Source of the DNA: Variovorax gracilis
Lineage (GTDB): Bacteria; Pseudomonadota; Gammaproteobacteria; Burkholderiales; Burkholderiaceae_C
DNA length: 64,000 bases
Assembly (NCBI RefSeq): GCF_030317115.1
Contig: NZ_JASZYF010000004.1
Coordinates: 331,225 to 395,224, forward strand
Reading direction: 5' to 3'
This document shows, in pieces, positions 17,391 through 27,851 of this stretch. Positions within the stretch are counted from its first letter, which is position 1, and each line of letters starts with the position of its first letter. The notes under the pieces are model-generated. The model was not told the origin of the DNA, made no database searches, and saw only the letters and a list, made by a program, of their open reading frames with translations. The translations under genes were made by a program, and so were the position numbers.

Positions 17391-18311
17391 ATGCAATTGC
17401 AGGCCACGTCGGAGCACTCCGTCCACAAGAGTCTCGCGCCGGGCCTCGTTCTCGCGACACTGGGCGCCATCGCGTTCAGCGGCAAGGCGATCATCGTCAA
17501 GCTGGCCTATCGCCATGGCGTGGACGCGGTCACGCTCATCATGCTGCGCATGTTGTTCGCGTTGCCGCTGTTCGCGCTCATGGCCTGGTGGGCCGGGCGT
17601 GGCAAGCCGGCCCTCACGCGGCGTGACTGGATGGGCGTCGTCGGGCTCGGGTTTTCGGGCTACTACCTGTCGAGTTTTCTCGACTTTGCGGGGCTGGCCT
17701 ACATCACGGCCAGCCTGGAGCGGCTGATCCTGTATCTCAACCCGACGCTGGTCCTCCTGTTCGGCTGGATCGTCTATCGACGGCGCATCACCCGCTGGCA
17801 GCTTGCGGGCATGAGCATCAGCTACGCGGGCGTGCTGCTGGTGTTCGGCCATGAAGTGCAGCTGGGACAGAGCGCTTCGGCCGCCTGGGGCGCGCTGCTG
17901 GTTTTCCTGAGCGCGGTGAGCTATGCCATCTATCTCGTCGCGAGCGGCGAGTTCGTCAAGCGGCTGGGATCGCTGCGCCTCGTTGGGCTGGCGACCAGCG
18001 TCGCCTGCGTGCTGTGCATCGTGCAGTTCATGCTGCTGCGGCCGATGAGCGCGGCCTTCGACGTGGCGCCGCAGGTGATCTGGCTGTCGATCCTCAACGC
18101 CACGCTGTGCACGGCGGTGCCCGTCCTTGCCGTCATGATGGCAATCGAACGCATCGGGCCCGCCATGGCGGCGCAAACGGGTATGGTCGGGCCGATCTCG
18201 ACCATCCTCATGGGTGTGGTGATCCTCGGCGAACCCTTCACCGCGTGGATCGCGGCCGGGACGGCGCTGGTGATCGCCGGCATCTTCGTATTCACACGCA
18301 TGGGGCGCTGA
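17391..18311 (+). CDS. DMT-superfamily (EamA) transporter
   Basis: A 306-residue membrane protein with ten hydrophobic segments in two repeated EamA halves (e.g. LATLGAIAFSGKAIIVKLAY near the start and GPISTILMGVVILGEPFT near the end). Such proteins usually export amino acids or metabolites. The gene starts 8 bases after the GGT stop and precedes an SDR gene by 18 bases, so it lies in one operon. An export role for a product of GGT activity is possible but only inferred. Confidence 0.9.
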   Translation: MQLQATSEHSVHKSLAPGLVLATLGAIAFSGKAIIVKLAYRHGVDAVTLIMLRMLFALPLFALMAWWAGRGKPALTRRDWMGVVGLGFSGYYLSSFLDFAGLAYITASLERLILYLNPTLVLLFGWIVYRRRITRWQLAGMSISYAGVLLVFGHEVQLGQSASAAWGALLVFLSAVSYAIYLVASGEFVKRLGSLRLVGLATSVACVLCIVQFMLLRPMSAAFDVAPQVIWLSILNATLCTAVPVLAVMMAIERIGPAMAAQTGMVGPISTILMGVVILGEPFTAWIAAGTALVIAGIFVFTRMGR

Positions 18312-18329
18312 CCCCGCGAAGGAAAGAAC

Positions 18330-19130
18330 ATGGATTTTGGAATTGCAGGCAAGACCGCGCTGGTGTGCGGCGCTAGCAAGGGCCTGGGCTACGGCTGTGC
18401 GGAAGCGCTGGTGCGTGAAGGCGTGAACGTGGTGATCGTCGCTCGCGGCGCCGAGGCGCTGGAGGCCGCGGCGAAGGCCTTGGAGGCCGAGGCGGCCAGC
18501 GTGAGCGGCACCAAGCCTTTCGTGAAGCACCTGGCGGCCGACATCACGACGGCCGAAGGCCGCGCCGCCGCCTTCGCGCTGCACAAGGATTTCGACATCG
18601 TGGTCACCAACGCCGGCGGGCCGCCTCCCGGCGACTTCCGCGACTGGGACCGCGAGGCCTGGATCAAGGCGGTCGACGCGAACATGCTCACGCCGATCGA
18701 ACTGATCAAGGCGACGGTCGACGGCATGGCCGCGCGCGGATTCGGCCGCGTCGTCAACATCACGTCCAGCTCGGTGAAAGCGCCGATCGGCATCCTGGGC
18801 CTGAGCAATGGGGCGCGCAGCGGCCTGACCGGCTTCGTTGCCGGCGTGGCCCGCTCGGAGATTGCCGGCAAGGGCGTCACGATCAACAACCTGCTGCCCG
18901 GCTCCTTCGACACCGACCGGCTCAAGGGCACGATGGCAGGCGCAGCCAAGAAGTCGGGACAGGACGTCAACACCGTCCGGGCCGCGCGCGAGAAGAGCAT
19001 TCCCGCGGGCCGCTTCGGTACGGCGGCCGAGTTCGGCGCGATCTGCGCATTCCTCTGCAGCATGCAGGCGGGGTACCTGACGGGGCAGAACGTGCTGGCC
19101 GACGGCGGGGCCTATCCGGGGACGTATTGA
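18330..19130 (+). CDS. Short-chain dehydrogenase/reductase with atypical active site
   Basis: A 266-residue Rossmann-fold SDR. The cofactor loop is CGASKGLG (residues 13-20) and TNAGG follows at 93-97. The catalytic region, however, reads TSSSVKAPIGILGLSNGARS: the serine is present (146-148), but at the usual YxxxK position the sequence is SNGAR (159-163), so both catalytic Tyr and Lys are replaced. A group of bacterial SDRs shares this pattern. It may bind NAD(P) without classical oxidoreductase chemistry, or use other residues. A good Shine-Dalgarno (GGAAAG) precedes the ATG. Confidence 0.85.
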   Translation: MDFGIAGKTALVCGASKGLGYGCAEALVREGVNVVIVARGAEALEAAAKALEAEAASVSGTKPFVKHLAADITTAEGRAAAFALHKDFDIVVTNAGGPPPGDFRDWDREAWIKAVDANMLTPIELIKATVDGMAARGFGRVVNITSSSVKAPIGILGLSNGARSGLTGFVAGVARSEIAGKGVTINNLLPGSFDTDRLKGTMAGAAKKSGQDVNTVRAAREKSIPAGRFGTAAEFGAICAFLCSMQAGYLTGQNVLADGGAYPGTY

Positions 19131-19142
19131 GGTGACGCGCCG

Positions 19143-19637
19143 ATGGTGATTCGGGACGCGACACCAGCGGATCTCCCTCGCATTCTCGAACTCAACGAGG
19201 CATGGGTGCACTTCCTGGCCCCGCTCGGGCGGGATCGGCTGGAGCGCCTGCATGCCGAAGCTGCGTACCACCGGGTCGTGGAATGCGAGGGAACGGTCGC
19301 TGCCTTCCTGCTTGCGTTCACCGAAGGAGCGGCCTACGACAGCCCCAACTACCGTTGGTTCGCCGCGAACTGCGAGCGCTTCGTCTACATCGACCGCATC
19401 GTGGTGGCCGCTGATTGCCGAGGACGGGGCATCGGGGAGTTGCTTTACCAGGATCTGTTCGCATTCGCGGCGCGCAACCGGGCCGTGCAGGTGACCTGCG
19501 AATTCGACGTCGATCCGCCCAACGATGCTTCGCGCCGCTTTCACGAGCGCTTCGGCTTCCGGGAGATCGGCACCCAGCGGGTCGGCGCCAGCGAGAAGCT
19601 GGTGTCCCTGCAGGCGGTGGCGCTGTCGGGCAGCTGA
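19143..19637 (+). CDS. GNAT-family N-acetyltransferase
   Basis: A 164-residue acyltransferase. The acetyl-CoA pyrophosphate loop lies at VVAADCRGRGIGELLY (about 83-98) and the C-terminal motif is RFHERFGFREIG. It is 12 bases after the SDR gene and on the same strand, so it may be the last gene of the GGT operon. The substrate is unknown; an amine of a small molecule is more likely than a protein, judged by length and context only. Confidence 0.88.
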   Translation: MVIRDATPADLPRILELNEAWVHFLAPLGRDRLERLHAEAAYHRVVECEGTVAAFLLAFTEGAAYDSPNYRWFAANCERFVYIDRIVVAADCRGRGIGELLYQDLFAFAARNRAVQVTCEFDVDPPNDASRRFHERFGFREIGTQRVGASEKLVSLQAVALSGS

Positions 19638-19641
19638 CGCG

Positions 19642-20541
19642 CTATGGCCGCGAGGACACCCAGATCCCCCCGACGATCAACACGAACGCCGCACCGTGGT
19701 ACCACTGCGGCAATTCGCCGAGAAACGCCGCTGACAGCAGCGCGGCAAACAAGGGCGTCAGATTGGTGAAGAACCCGGCGGTCTGCGGGCCGGCCCGTTG
19801 CACGCCGGCTCCCCAGCACCGATACGCTAGAAGCGCAGGCCCGAGCGTGATGAAGACGAGCGCCGCAGCCAGTGGCCAGCCCCAGTCCACGTGCGCATCG
19901 GTCAACGTCCACTCGCCGGCGGCGAACACGCCGGACCACGCGAGCCCGAACACCAGCTGCGCCATCAGCAGTGATGCCCAGTCTCGCCTGACCTCGGAAG
20001 GTTCATGGGTGCGCGAGAGCATCCAGCTATAGAACGCCCACGAGATGGTCGCGAGCATCATGTAGAGATCCCCGGCCACCAGCCGCAGCGCGAGAAGCTG
20101 TCCCCACTGACCACGGCTGAGCACCAGCAGCACGCCGACCATCGAGAGCGCCGCGCCGAGCAGCGCGCGACCGGTGATCTTCGCGCCGAAGAACAACGCG
20201 CCGGTCGCCAGCATCCACAGCGGCATGCTGGAGCCCACAAGCGTGACGTTGATCGGTGTCGAGGTCTGCAGCGCCAGGTACTGGAACGCGTTGTAGCAGC
20301 CGATGCCGAGCAGCCCGAGCACGGCAAAACGCTTCCAGTGCATCCACAACGGACTCTCGCGGCGCAGCACGGACATCGCGAAGGGAAGCAGCACGATGAA
20401 GGCCAGAAGCCAGCGGATGAAGTTCAACGACATGGGCGAGACGAGATCGCGCACCACGCGGCCGACGACAGCATTGCCGGCCCACAGCAGGGGAGGCACC
20501 GTGAGAAGAAGGGCGGTGCCCGGAGTGAGACGCTGCTGCAT
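19642..20541 (-). CDS. DMT-superfamily (EamA) transporter
   Basis: A 299-residue protein with ten hydrophobic segments and two EamA repeats. The first begins LLTVPPLLWAGNAVVGR and the second carries NLTPLFAALLSAAFLGE, the usual end-of-repeat motif. ATG 20541 (MQQRLTPG) is chosen over an upstream in-frame ATG because membrane segment 1 then begins within ten residues. It converges on the GNAT gene with a 4-base gap and is divergent from the quinone oxidoreductase gene. It is probably a metabolite exporter. Confidence 0.88.
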   Translation of the reverse strand: MQQRLTPGTALLLTVPPLLWAGNAVVGRVVRDLVSPMSLNFIRWLLAFIVLLPFAMSVLRRESPLWMHWKRFAVLGLLGIGCYNAFQYLALQTSTPINVTLVGSSMPLWMLATGALFFGAKITGRALLGAALSMVGVLLVLSRGQWGQLLALRLVAGDLYMMLATISWAFYSWMLSRTHEPSEVRRDWASLLMAQLVFGLAWSGVFAAGEWTLTDAHVDWGWPLAAALVFITLGPALLAYRCWGAGVQRAGPQTAGFFTNLTPLFAALLSAAFLGELPQWYHGAAFVLIVGGIWVSSRP

Positions 20542-20668
20542 GGGGCTGGACTTTACCGGGCCGCGAGCCGCATTCCTCCGTGCGCGCCTTGAATCCCAGT
20601 CCGTGGCAGCATAGGCGCCTCGTTTCGATCCAGCCGAATCGCACATTCAACACTAGGAGCCACGATTC

Positions 20669-21652
20669 ATGAGCAAAGCCGTCCGCATCGACCGCCACGG
20701 TGGTCCCGAGGAACTGAAGATCGTCGACGTCGAAGTCGGCGATCCAGGTCCCGGGGAGATCCGCATTCGCCACAAGGCGGTGGGTCTCAACTTCATCGAC
20801 ACCTACCAGCGCAGCGGGCTGTACCCGTTCCCCATGCCGCTGCAGCTCGGCATGGAGGCCTCCGGCGTCATCGAGGCGGTGGGCGAGGGCGTCTCGCACC
20901 TCCAGGTTGGCGACCGCGCGGCCTATGCCAGCCAGCCGCCCGGCGCCTACAGCGAGGTGCGCGTGATGCCGGCCAAGTGCGTCTGCAAACTGCCGGACGC
21001 GATCTCGTTCGAGACCGGTGCGGCCATGATGCTCAAGGGCCTGACCGCCCAGTACCTACTGAAGAAGACCTTGCCGGCCGAAGGCCTGCAGCCCGGTGAT
21101 TTCATCCTGTTCCATGCCGCGGCGGGTGGCGTCGGCCTGATCGCATGCCAGTGGGCCAAGGCTTTGGGGCTCCAACTCATCGGCACTGCGGGCACCGATG
21201 CCAAGTGCAAGATCGCGCTGGACCATGGCGCGGCCCACGCCATCAACTACAGCACCGAGAACTTCGCCGAACGCGTCAAGGAAATCACCGGCGGAAAGGG
21301 CGTGAAGGTGGCCTACGACTCGGTGGGCAAGGACACCTTCGAAGGCTCGCTGGCGAGCCTGCGGCCCTTCGGCCTGCTCGCGGTCTTCGGCAATGGTTCG
21401 GGGCCGGTGGCCGCCTTCAACCTCGGCACCTTGGCCAAGGGCTCGTACTACGTGACCCGGCCCACCTTGTTCTCGCACATTTCGACCCGCGAGAGCACGC
21501 AGGCGATGGCGGACGACCTGTTCGCGGTCGTGGAGAGCGGCGCGGTGAAGATCCCGATCGACCAGCGCTATGCACTGGCCGACGTGCAACAGGCGCACCG
21601 GGACCTCGAAGCGCGAAAGACCACCGGCTGCACCATCCTGACCCTGGACTAG
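20669..21652 (+). CDS. NADPH:quinone oxidoreductase (zeta-crystallin-like MDR)
   Basis: A 327-residue zinc-free medium-chain dehydrogenase/reductase. The N-terminal domain has KAVGLNFIDTYQRSGLYP, a QOR hallmark, and the cofactor motif is AAAGGVGLIACQWAK (about 148-162). E. coli QorA is 327 residues. It reduces quinones with NADPH in the cytosol as a detoxification step. The gene is monocistronic, divergent from the DMT gene, and converges with the Na/Pi transporter gene (5-base gap). Confidence 0.92.
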   Translation: MSKAVRIDRHGGPEELKIVDVEVGDPGPGEIRIRHKAVGLNFIDTYQRSGLYPFPMPLQLGMEASGVIEAVGEGVSHLQVGDRAAYASQPPGAYSEVRVMPAKCVCKLPDAISFETGAAMMLKGLTAQYLLKKTLPAEGLQPGDFILFHAAAGGVGLIACQWAKALGLQLIGTAGTDAKCKIALDHGAAHAINYSTENFAERVKEITGGKGVKVAYDSVGKDTFEGSLASLRPFGLLAVFGNGSGPVAAFNLGTLAKGSYYVTRPTLFSHISTRESTQAMADDLFAVVESGAVKIPIDQRYALADVQQAHRDLEARKTTGCTILTLD

Positions 21653-21657
21653 GCGAG

Positions 21658-23316
21658 CTACTGCAACGCGCCGAGTCGTGATTCGCGCATCCGGGTGGGC
21701 GCCAGGGCTCCGGCCGATTCCAGGATCGGATACGCGATCGAGCAGATGTGCGAGTTGATGCGCTTGAGCTCGGAGATCAGGTCGATGTGCAGCGAACTGG
21801 TCTCGATGCTCAGCGTGGTCTGGTCCGACAGGCGCCCGAGGTGGGTCGTCGCGTAGGCCCGCTCCAAGTCGCGGAAGCGCGCCTTCTCCTCCAGCAGCTT
21901 CTGCGCGTCGCGCACGTTGCCGTTCAGGAACACGCTCATGCTCAGCCGCAGGTTTGCGACCAGCCGCTCGTGCAGCTCGACGATCTCCCGCATGCCGGCC
22001 TCGGAGAAGTTGCGCTGCGGCTTGATCTTCTTGTCCTCGATGTCGATGATCACCCGCTCGATGATGTCGCCGATCTGCTCCATGTTGATGGTGAAGCTGA
22101 TGATGTCGGTCCAGCGGCGGCTCTCTTCCTCGCCCAGTGCCTCGCGCGAGATCTTGGTCAGGTAGTACTTGATGGCGGAGTACAGCTCGTCGACCGTGTC
22201 GTCGAGATTCCGCAGTTCCTGCGCGAGCCGAAGGTCATTGTTCCGGATCACGTTGAGCATGCCGATCAGCATCGTCTCGACGACGTCCGCCTGGTGCAGT
22301 GCCTCGCGCGCGGCGTTCGAGATGGCGAGTGTGGGCGTCGACAGCGCCGACGGATCCAGATGCTGGGGCCGTCGCGTTGCGGCGGGCTCTTCAGGCTCGG
22401 GCAGCAGCTTCATGACGAGCCGGGCCACCGAACTGGTGAGGCCGATGAAGCCGACGCTCACGATCACGTTGAAGGCCAGGTGATAGAGCACGACCAGTTG
22501 CGTGGCGTCCGAGATGTAGGGCTTGACCTCGCGCAGCCACAGGCCGACGAAGGGCGCTGCGATGGCCACGCCGAGCAGCTTGAAGACGAGGTTGCCCAAG
22601 GTCACCTGGCGAACCGCGACGGACGACTTCGCGGTGGTCAGCACCGCGAGCAGGCCGCTGCCGAGATTGGCGCCGAGCACCAGGCCCAGCGCCACGTCGA
22701 GCGGCACCACGTTGGAACTCGCCATGGCGGCAACCAGCAGCACGACGGCGAGACTGGAATAGGCCAGGATGGCGAGCCCTGCGCCGATGGTGATTTCCAG
22801 CAGGACATCGCTGTTGATCGAGCTCAGGACCGCACGCATCGCGGGACTGTCGAACAGCGGGCCGGTGGCCTCGACCACGAGCTGGAGGGCGAGAAGCATC
22901 AGCCCGAGGCCGATCAACACCCGCCCGACACGGCCGGCCGCGCTGGACGGCCGCGTGATGAACAGCACGACCCCCACGAAGATGAACAATGGCGACAGCC
23001 ATGAAAGATCCGCCGAGAACAGCACCGACATCAGCGCGGTGCCGATGTCCGCCCCGCGCATCACCGCGAGCGCCGCCGGCAGGGTCACCAGGCCCTGGCC
23101 GACGAAGGAAGAAGTCATCAGCGAGGTCGCCGTGCTCGACTGCACCAGCGCAGTCACGCCGATGCCCGACAGGGCCGCCGTGAACCGGTTGCGCATGCTG
23201 TGCACGAGAATTCTGCGCAGGTTCGCGCCGAAGACGCGCAAGACGCCTGTGCGAACGAGATGGGTACCCCACACCAGCAGCGCGATGGCTGCGAGCAGAT
23301 TCAACAAGTGCTTCAT
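21658..23316 (-). CDS. Na/Pi cotransporter family protein with C-terminal PhoU domain
   Basis: A 552-residue protein. The N-terminal about 310 residues hold two Na/Pi cotransporter repeats; the QSS motif reads ALVQSSTATSLM, and the second repeat carries LGANLGSGLLAV. The C-terminal 200 residues form a PhoU-like helical domain (e.g. LRNLDDTVDELYSAIKYYL). E. coli YjbB has this layout. It probably moves phosphate across the inner membrane under control of its PhoU domain. The gene stands alone. Confidence 0.92.
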   Translation of the reverse strand: MKHLLNLLAAIALLVWGTHLVRTGVLRVFGANLRRILVHSMRNRFTAALSGIGVTALVQSSTATSLMTSSFVGQGLVTLPAALAVMRGADIGTALMSVLFSADLSWLSPLFIFVGVVLFITRPSSAAGRVGRVLIGLGLMLLALQLVVEATGPLFDSPAMRAVLSSINSDVLLEITIGAGLAILAYSSLAVVLLVAAMASSNVVPLDVALGLVLGANLGSGLLAVLTTAKSSVAVRQVTLGNLVFKLLGVAIAAPFVGLWLREVKPYISDATQLVVLYHLAFNVIVSVGFIGLTSSVARLVMKLLPEPEEPAATRRPQHLDPSALSTPTLAISNAAREALHQADVVETMLIGMLNVIRNNDLRLAQELRNLDDTVDELYSAIKYYLTKISREALGEEESRRWTDIISFTINMEQIGDIIERVIIDIEDKKIKPQRNFSEAGMREIVELHERLVANLRLSMSVFLNGNVRDAQKLLEEKARFRDLERAYATTHLGRLSDQTTLSIETSSLHIDLISELKRINSHICSIAYPILESAGALAPTRMRESRLGALQ

Positions 23317-23363
23317 GGAAGAGAAGCACTATATAGCCATAGGCCTCCCACGACGCTGGGGGC

Positions 23364-23861
23364 TTACTTGCCTCGCTTGACTCGCCTCAGTTCATCGAGG
23401 ATCAGGCAGATCGCGCCGATCGTGATGGCGCTGTCGGCCACGTTGAAGGCCGGGAAGTGCCGCCCGGCCAGGTGGAAGTCCAGGAAGTCCACCACGTAGC
23501 CATGCATCATCCGGTCGATGACATTGCCGATGGCGCCGCCGAGGATGGCGGCCATCGAGAAGCTGAACAGCTTCTGCCCCGCGTGGGACTTGAGCATCCA
23601 GATGATGAAGATCGCCGCCGCGATGCCGATGCCCATGAAGAACCAGCGCTGCCACCCCGCCGCGTCGGCGAGGAAGGAGAAGGCCGCCCCGGTGTTGTGG
23701 GCCCGCACGACGTTGAAGAAGCTCGTGACGTAGGTCGCATCGCCGAGCTTGTAGTAGCCGAGGATCAGCGTCTTGGTGAACTGGTCGATGATGACGATCA
23801 CGAGCGCGAGGCCGAGCCAGGGCCAGATCCCGAGGCCCGAGGCGGAGGAACGGCGCGCCAT
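23364..23861 (-). CDS. lspA: Lipoprotein signal peptidase II
   Basis: A 165-residue aspartic membrane protease with four membrane helices. The catalytic dyad is visible as D116 in GNVIDR and D143 in FNVADSAI, with the [11 protein letters not shown] motif between. It cleaves prolipoprotein signal peptides after lipidation. ATG 23861 shares its A with the ileS stop codon (TGATG), the tight ileS-lspA coupling common in proteobacteria. Confidence 0.96.
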   Translation of the reverse strand: MARRSSASGLGIWPWLGLALVIVIIDQFTKTLILGYYKLGDATYVTSFFNVVRAHNTGAAFSFLADAAGWQRWFFMGIGIAAAIFIIWMLKSHAGQKLFSFSMAAILGGAIGNVIDRMMHGYVVDFLDFHLAGRHFPAFNVADSAITIGAICLILDELRRVKRGK

Positions 23862-26704
23862 CAGGCGACCGTCCTCGCTTCGCCCGCACCGTAGAGGTTG
23901 CTGGTGCAGCGTCCGCAGATGGCCGGATGCGCAGGGTCGTGTCCCACGTCGTCGCGCCAATGCCAGCAGCGCTCGCACTTCGTCGCCGCGCTCGCCGTCA
24001 CGGTTGCAGACAGCGCCTCGCCGGCGACCAGTTTCACTGCCGACGTAATGAAGACGAACTTGAGGTCGTCACCCAGCGATGCGAGGAGCGCGTGGTCCTC
24101 GGCGGGAGCGCCGAGGGTCACATTGGCCTGCAGCGACGAGCCGACCTGGCCGGCCGCGCGCACGGTCTCGATCTCCTTGTTGACCGCGTCGCGGATCTCG
24201 CGGATGCGGGTCCACTTGCCGAGCAGCGCTTCGTCGGGCGTGCCGAGATCGCTGTAGGTCTGGACGAAGATCGACTGGCCGTCGCCGCAGAACTTCCACG
24301 CCTCCTCGGCCGTGAAGCTCAGGAACGGCGCCATCCAGCGCAGCATCGCCTGCGTGATGTGCCAGAGCGCCGTCTGCGCACTTCGGCGCGCATGCGAACC
24401 GGGCGCGGTCGTGTAGAGCCGGTCCTTCAGCACGTCGAGGTAGAAGGCGCCCAGGTCTTCCGAGCAATACACCTGGAGCTTGGCCACGACCGGGTGGAAC
24501 TCGTAGACCTTGTAGTGTGCGAGCACCTCGGCCTGGAATTGCGCGGCACGGCTCAGTGCGTAGCGGTCGATCTCGAGCAACTGGTCGAGCGGCACCGCGT
24601 CCTTCGCGATGTCGAAGTCGCTGGTGTTGGCCAGCAGGAAGCGCAGCGTGTTGCGGATGCGGCGATACGCGTCCACCACGCGGGCGAGGATCTTGTCGTC
24701 GCCGGCGATGTCGCCCGAGTAGTCGCTCGCGGCCACCCACAGGCGGGTGATCTCGGCGCCGAGCTTCTTGTTCACGTCCTGCGGGTCGATGCCGTTGCCG
24801 AGCGACTTGCTCATCTTGCGGCCCTGGCTGTCGACCGTGAAGCCGTGCGTGAGCAGGCCGCGGTAGGGCGCGCGGCCTTCGAGTGCGGAGGCGATCAGCA
24901 GGGACGAATGGAACCACCCGCGGTGCTGGTCATGGCCTTCGAGGTAAAGGTCGGCCTCGGGCCCGGTCTCGTGGTGGACGTTGGGGTGCGTGCCGCGCAG
25001 GACGTGGAAGAAGGTCGAGCCGGAATCGAACCACACCTCGAGGATGTCGGTGCTCTTCGTGTAGTGGGGCGCGTCGGCGGCGCCGAGGATCTCCTCGGCC
25101 GTCACTCGGCTCCACGCCTCGATGCCGCCCTTCTCGACGATGTCGGCGGCCTGGTCGAGGATCTCCATCGTGCGGGGATGCAACTCGCCCGAATCCTTGT
25201 GCAGGAAGAAGGGGATCGGCACGCCCCAACTCCGCTGGCGGCTGATGCACCAGTCGGGCCGGTTGGCGATCATGTCGTGCAGGCGCGCCTTGCCGTTCTC
25301 CGGATAGAAGCTCGTCTGCTCGATGGCCTGCAGCGCGGTCTGGCGAAGCGTCTGTGGCGCCTTGTCCTTGGTGAACACGCCTTCGCCCTCGTCCATGCGG
25401 ATGAACCACTGCGCCGCCGCGCGGTAGATCACCGGCGTCTTGTGGCGCCAGCAATGCGGGTAGCTGTGGGTGATGGTCTCGGTCGTCATCAGCCGCCCGG
25501 CGTCGCGCAGCGCCTGGATGATGACCGGCACGGCCTTCCAGATGTTCTGGCCGCCGAAGAGCGGAAAGTCCGGGGCGTACGAGCCATTGCCCTGCACCGG
25601 GTTCAGGATGTCGTCGTAGGACAGCCCGTGCGCTATGCAGGAGTTGAAGTCATCCACGCCGTAGGCGGGCGAGGAGTGGACGAGGCCGGTGCCGTCGTCG
25701 GCCGTGGCGTAGTCGGCCAGGTAGATGGGCGACAGGCGGCGATAGCCGGCATCGACGTCATACAGCGGGTGCTCGAACTCGAGGCCGCCCAGCTTCTCGC
25801 CCTTGACGGTGGCGAGCACCTTGCCGTCGAGCGCATAGCGGTTCATGCACATCTCGACCAGCGAGGCGGCCAGAACGAGCAGCCCGCGTTCGGTGTCGAC
25901 CAGCGCGTAGTCGAGCTCCGGGTTCAGGTTGATCGCCTGGTTGGCGGGGATGGTCCACGCGGTGGTCGTCCAGATGACCGCGAAGGCATCCTTGCCGAGC
26001 GCGGGCAGGCCGAAGGCGGCCGCGAGCTTCGCCGGGTCGTGCGCCTTGAAGGCAACGTCGAGCGTTTGCGACTTCTTGTCGGCGTACTCGATCTCGAATT
26101 CGGCGAGCGAGGAACCGCAGTCGAAGCACCAGTACACCGGCTTCAGGCCGCGGTAGACAAAGCCGCGCTCGATCACGCGCTTGAAGGCGCGGATTTCGCC
26201 GGCCTCATTGGCGAAATCCATCGTCTTGTAGGGGTGGTCCCATTCGCCCAGCACGCCCAGGCGCTGGAAGTCGCTCATCTGCTGGGCGATCTGCTCGGTC
26301 GCGTAGGCGCGGCTCTTGGCCTGCATCTCGTCGCGGCCGAGGTTGCGGCCGTACTTCTTCTCGATCGCGTTCTCGATCGGCAGGCCGTGGCAGTCCCAGC
26401 CGGGCACGTAGAGCGCGTCGAAGCCTTCGAGCTGACGCGCCTTGGTGATCATGTCCTTCAGGATCTTGTTGACCGCGTGTCCCATGTGGATCTGCCCGTT
26501 GGCATAGGGCGGGCCATCGTGCAGGATGAACTTGGGTGCGCCGTGGCGCGCGTCGCGAAGGCGGTGGTAGAGGCCTTCGTCGTTCCATTCCTTGACCCAG
26601 CCCGGCTCGCGCTTGGGCAGGTCGCCCCGCATGGGGAAGGGGGTGTCGGGCAGGTTCAGCGTGGCGCGGTAGTCGGTACCGCTGTCAGTCTTGTTGTCGG
26701 CCAT
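23861..26704 (-). CDS. ileS: Isoleucyl-tRNA synthetase
   Basis: A 947-residue class I synthetase. It has HIGH-like HMGH in [20 protein letters not shown] in [10 protein letters not shown], the CP1 editing domain, and a C-terminal zinc site with CERCW and CGRC. It charges tRNA-Ile in the cytosol. ATG 26704 (MADNKTDSG) is chosen, matching the usual N-terminus; the open frame runs further upstream without support. The order ribF-ileS-lspA is a conserved proteobacterial operon. Confidence 0.97.
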   Translation of the reverse strand: MADNKTDSGTDYRATLNLPDTPFPMRGDLPKREPGWVKEWNDEGLYHRLRDARHGAPKFILHDGPPYANGQIHMGHAVNKILKDMITKARQLEGFDALYVPGWDCHGLPIENAIEKKYGRNLGRDEMQAKSRAYATEQIAQQMSDFQRLGVLGEWDHPYKTMDFANEAGEIRAFKRVIERGFVYRGLKPVYWCFDCGSSLAEFEIEYADKKSQTLDVAFKAHDPAKLAAAFGLPALGKDAFAVIWTTTAWTIPANQAINLNPELDYALVDTERGLLVLAASLVEMCMNRYALDGKVLATVKGEKLGGLEFEHPLYDVDAGYRRLSPIYLADYATADDGTGLVHSSPAYGVDDFNSCIAHGLSYDDILNPVQGNGSYAPDFPLFGGQNIWKAVPVIIQALRDAGRLMTTETITHSYPHCWRHKTPVIYRAAAQWFIRMDEGEGVFTKDKAPQTLRQTALQAIEQTSFYPENGKARLHDMIANRPDWCISRQRSWGVPIPFFLHKDSGELHPRTMEILDQAADIVEKGGIEAWSRVTAEEILGAADAPHYTKSTDILEVWFDSGSTFFHVLRGTHPNVHHETGPEADLYLEGHDQHRGWFHSSLLIASALEGRAPYRGLLTHGFTVDSQGRKMSKSLGNGIDPQDVNKKLGAEITRLWVAASDYSGDIAGDDKILARVVDAYRRIRNTLRFLLANTSDFDIAKDAVPLDQLLEIDRYALSRAAQFQAEVLAHYKVYEFHPVVAKLQVYCSEDLGAFYLDVLKDRLYTTAPGSHARRSAQTALWHITQAMLRWMAPFLSFTAEEAWKFCGDGQSIFVQTYSDLGTPDEALLGKWTRIREIRDAVNKEIETVRAAGQVGSSLQANVTLGAPAEDHALLASLGDDLKFVFITSAVKLVAGEALSATVTASAATKCERCWHWRDDVGHDPAHPAICGRCTSNLYGAGEARTVA

Positions 26705-26813
26705 GGAAGGTTCCAGAAATCTGCGCTGCCTGGCAACGCTCGAGGGATCGATGGGGCGTGCGGCCCTTGCAGGCAAGGTGCGGCCGGACGCGGCGGAAAG
26801 CGAAGGTTCCGCT

Positions 26814-27851
26814 CTAAATTCGGTCGCGCGTGGTCTGGCGATGGGTCTCGGCGTGGGTGGAGGCAAAGAACGCACGCGCGTCGCGGCCATCCTTCGCGAT
26901 GCCCGCAGTCAGGGCTTCGAGGCTGGTGTAGCGCAATTCGTCGTGCAGTTTGTGCAGCAGTTCCACGCGGACGATTTTACCGTAGGCACCTTCGGCACCG
27001 AGGTGGGCGGGCCAATCGAGGCAATGAGTCTCCAGGAGCACCCGGCCGGCGTTGACGTCGTTGGCGTCCAGCGATGGCCGCACGCCCAGGTTGGCGACCC
27101 CATGCAGCGGGGCTTCGGTCAAGCCGTGCACGAGCACCGCGAAGATGCCGCTCGCGGCGGGTTTCCAATGCTTGAAGCGCAGGTTGAGCGTGCGGAAGCC
27201 GTCGTCCTGGCCGGGGGACGAGGCGCCCAGCGCGCGGCCGAGCTTGCGCCCGTGCACCACGTGGCCCGAAATGGCGTAGGGCCGGCCGAGAAGGGCGTGC
27301 ACGTCGTTCATCCGGCCTTCGGCCAGCGCCTCGCGCACTGCGGAGCTGGACACGCGCAGCCCGTGGACCTCGTAGCTGTTCATCCGCGCGACATCGAACC
27401 CGTTCTCGTCGCCGGCGCGGTCGAGCATCGCGTAGTCGCCGGCGCGCTTGGCGCCGAAACGGAAGTCGTCGCCAACCAGCACATAGCGGGCGCCCAGGCC
27501 TTCGATCAGCACGTGCTGGATGAATTCATCCGGCGTCTGCGAGGCGAGCCGGCCGTCGAAAGGAAGGACGATGGTCTGCGCCACGCCACCCGCCGCAAGT
27601 TCGGTGAGCTTGTCGCGCAGCGTGCCGATGCGGGCAGGCGCCAGTTCCGGGCGCTTGGTGAGCGCCGCGAAGTAATCGCGCGGATGCGGCTCGAAGGTCA
27701 GCACGCAACTGGGCAGGCCGCGCAGGCGCGCCTCGGTGTTGAGCAGGCCCAGCATGGCCTGGTGGCCGCGGTGCACACCGTCGAAGTTGCCAATGGTCAG
27801 GGCGCAGGCGGGAGCCACGCCCGGATGCCGAAATCCCCGAAAGACCTGCAT
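26814..27851 (-). CDS. ribF: Bifunctional riboflavin kinase / FAD synthetase
   Basis: A 345-residue bifunctional enzyme. The N-terminal FAD synthetase (nucleotidyltransferase) domain shows [13 protein letters not shown] (about residues 20-32) and a later VSSSAVR motif. The C-terminal riboflavin kinase domain shows [15 protein letters not shown] and NLGVRPS. It makes FMN and then FAD. ATG 27851 (MQVFRGFRH) is the usual family start. It is the first gene of ribF-ileS-lspA. The gap to ileS is 109 bases. Confidence 0.96.
   Translation of the reverse strand: MQVFRGFRHPGVAPACALTIGNFDGVHRGHQAMLGLLNTEARLRGLPSCVLTFEPHPRDYFAALTKRPELAPARIGTLRDKLTELAAGGVAQTIVLPFDGRLASQTPDEFIQHVLIEGLGARYVLVGDDFRFGAKRAGDYAMLDRAGDENGFDVARMNSYEVHGLRVSSSAVREALAEGRMNDVHALLGRPYAISGHVVHGRKLGRALGASSPGQDDGFRTLNLRFKHWKPAASGIFAVLVHGLTEAPLHGVANLGVRPSLDANDVNAGRVLLETHCLDWPAHLGAEGAYGKIVRVELLHKLHDELRYTSLEALTAGIAKDGRDARAFFASTHAETHRQTTRDRI

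Noticed and set aside
17331..19544. Open frame of over 700 codons on the minus strand
   Set aside because: It runs opposite the DMT, SDR and GNAT genes, all with clear motifs and good ribosome sites.
23927..27055. Very long open frame on the plus strand (over 1000 codons)
   Set aside because: It is antisense to ileS and ribF. High GC makes stop codons rare opposite real genes, and the translated product has no recognisable domain.
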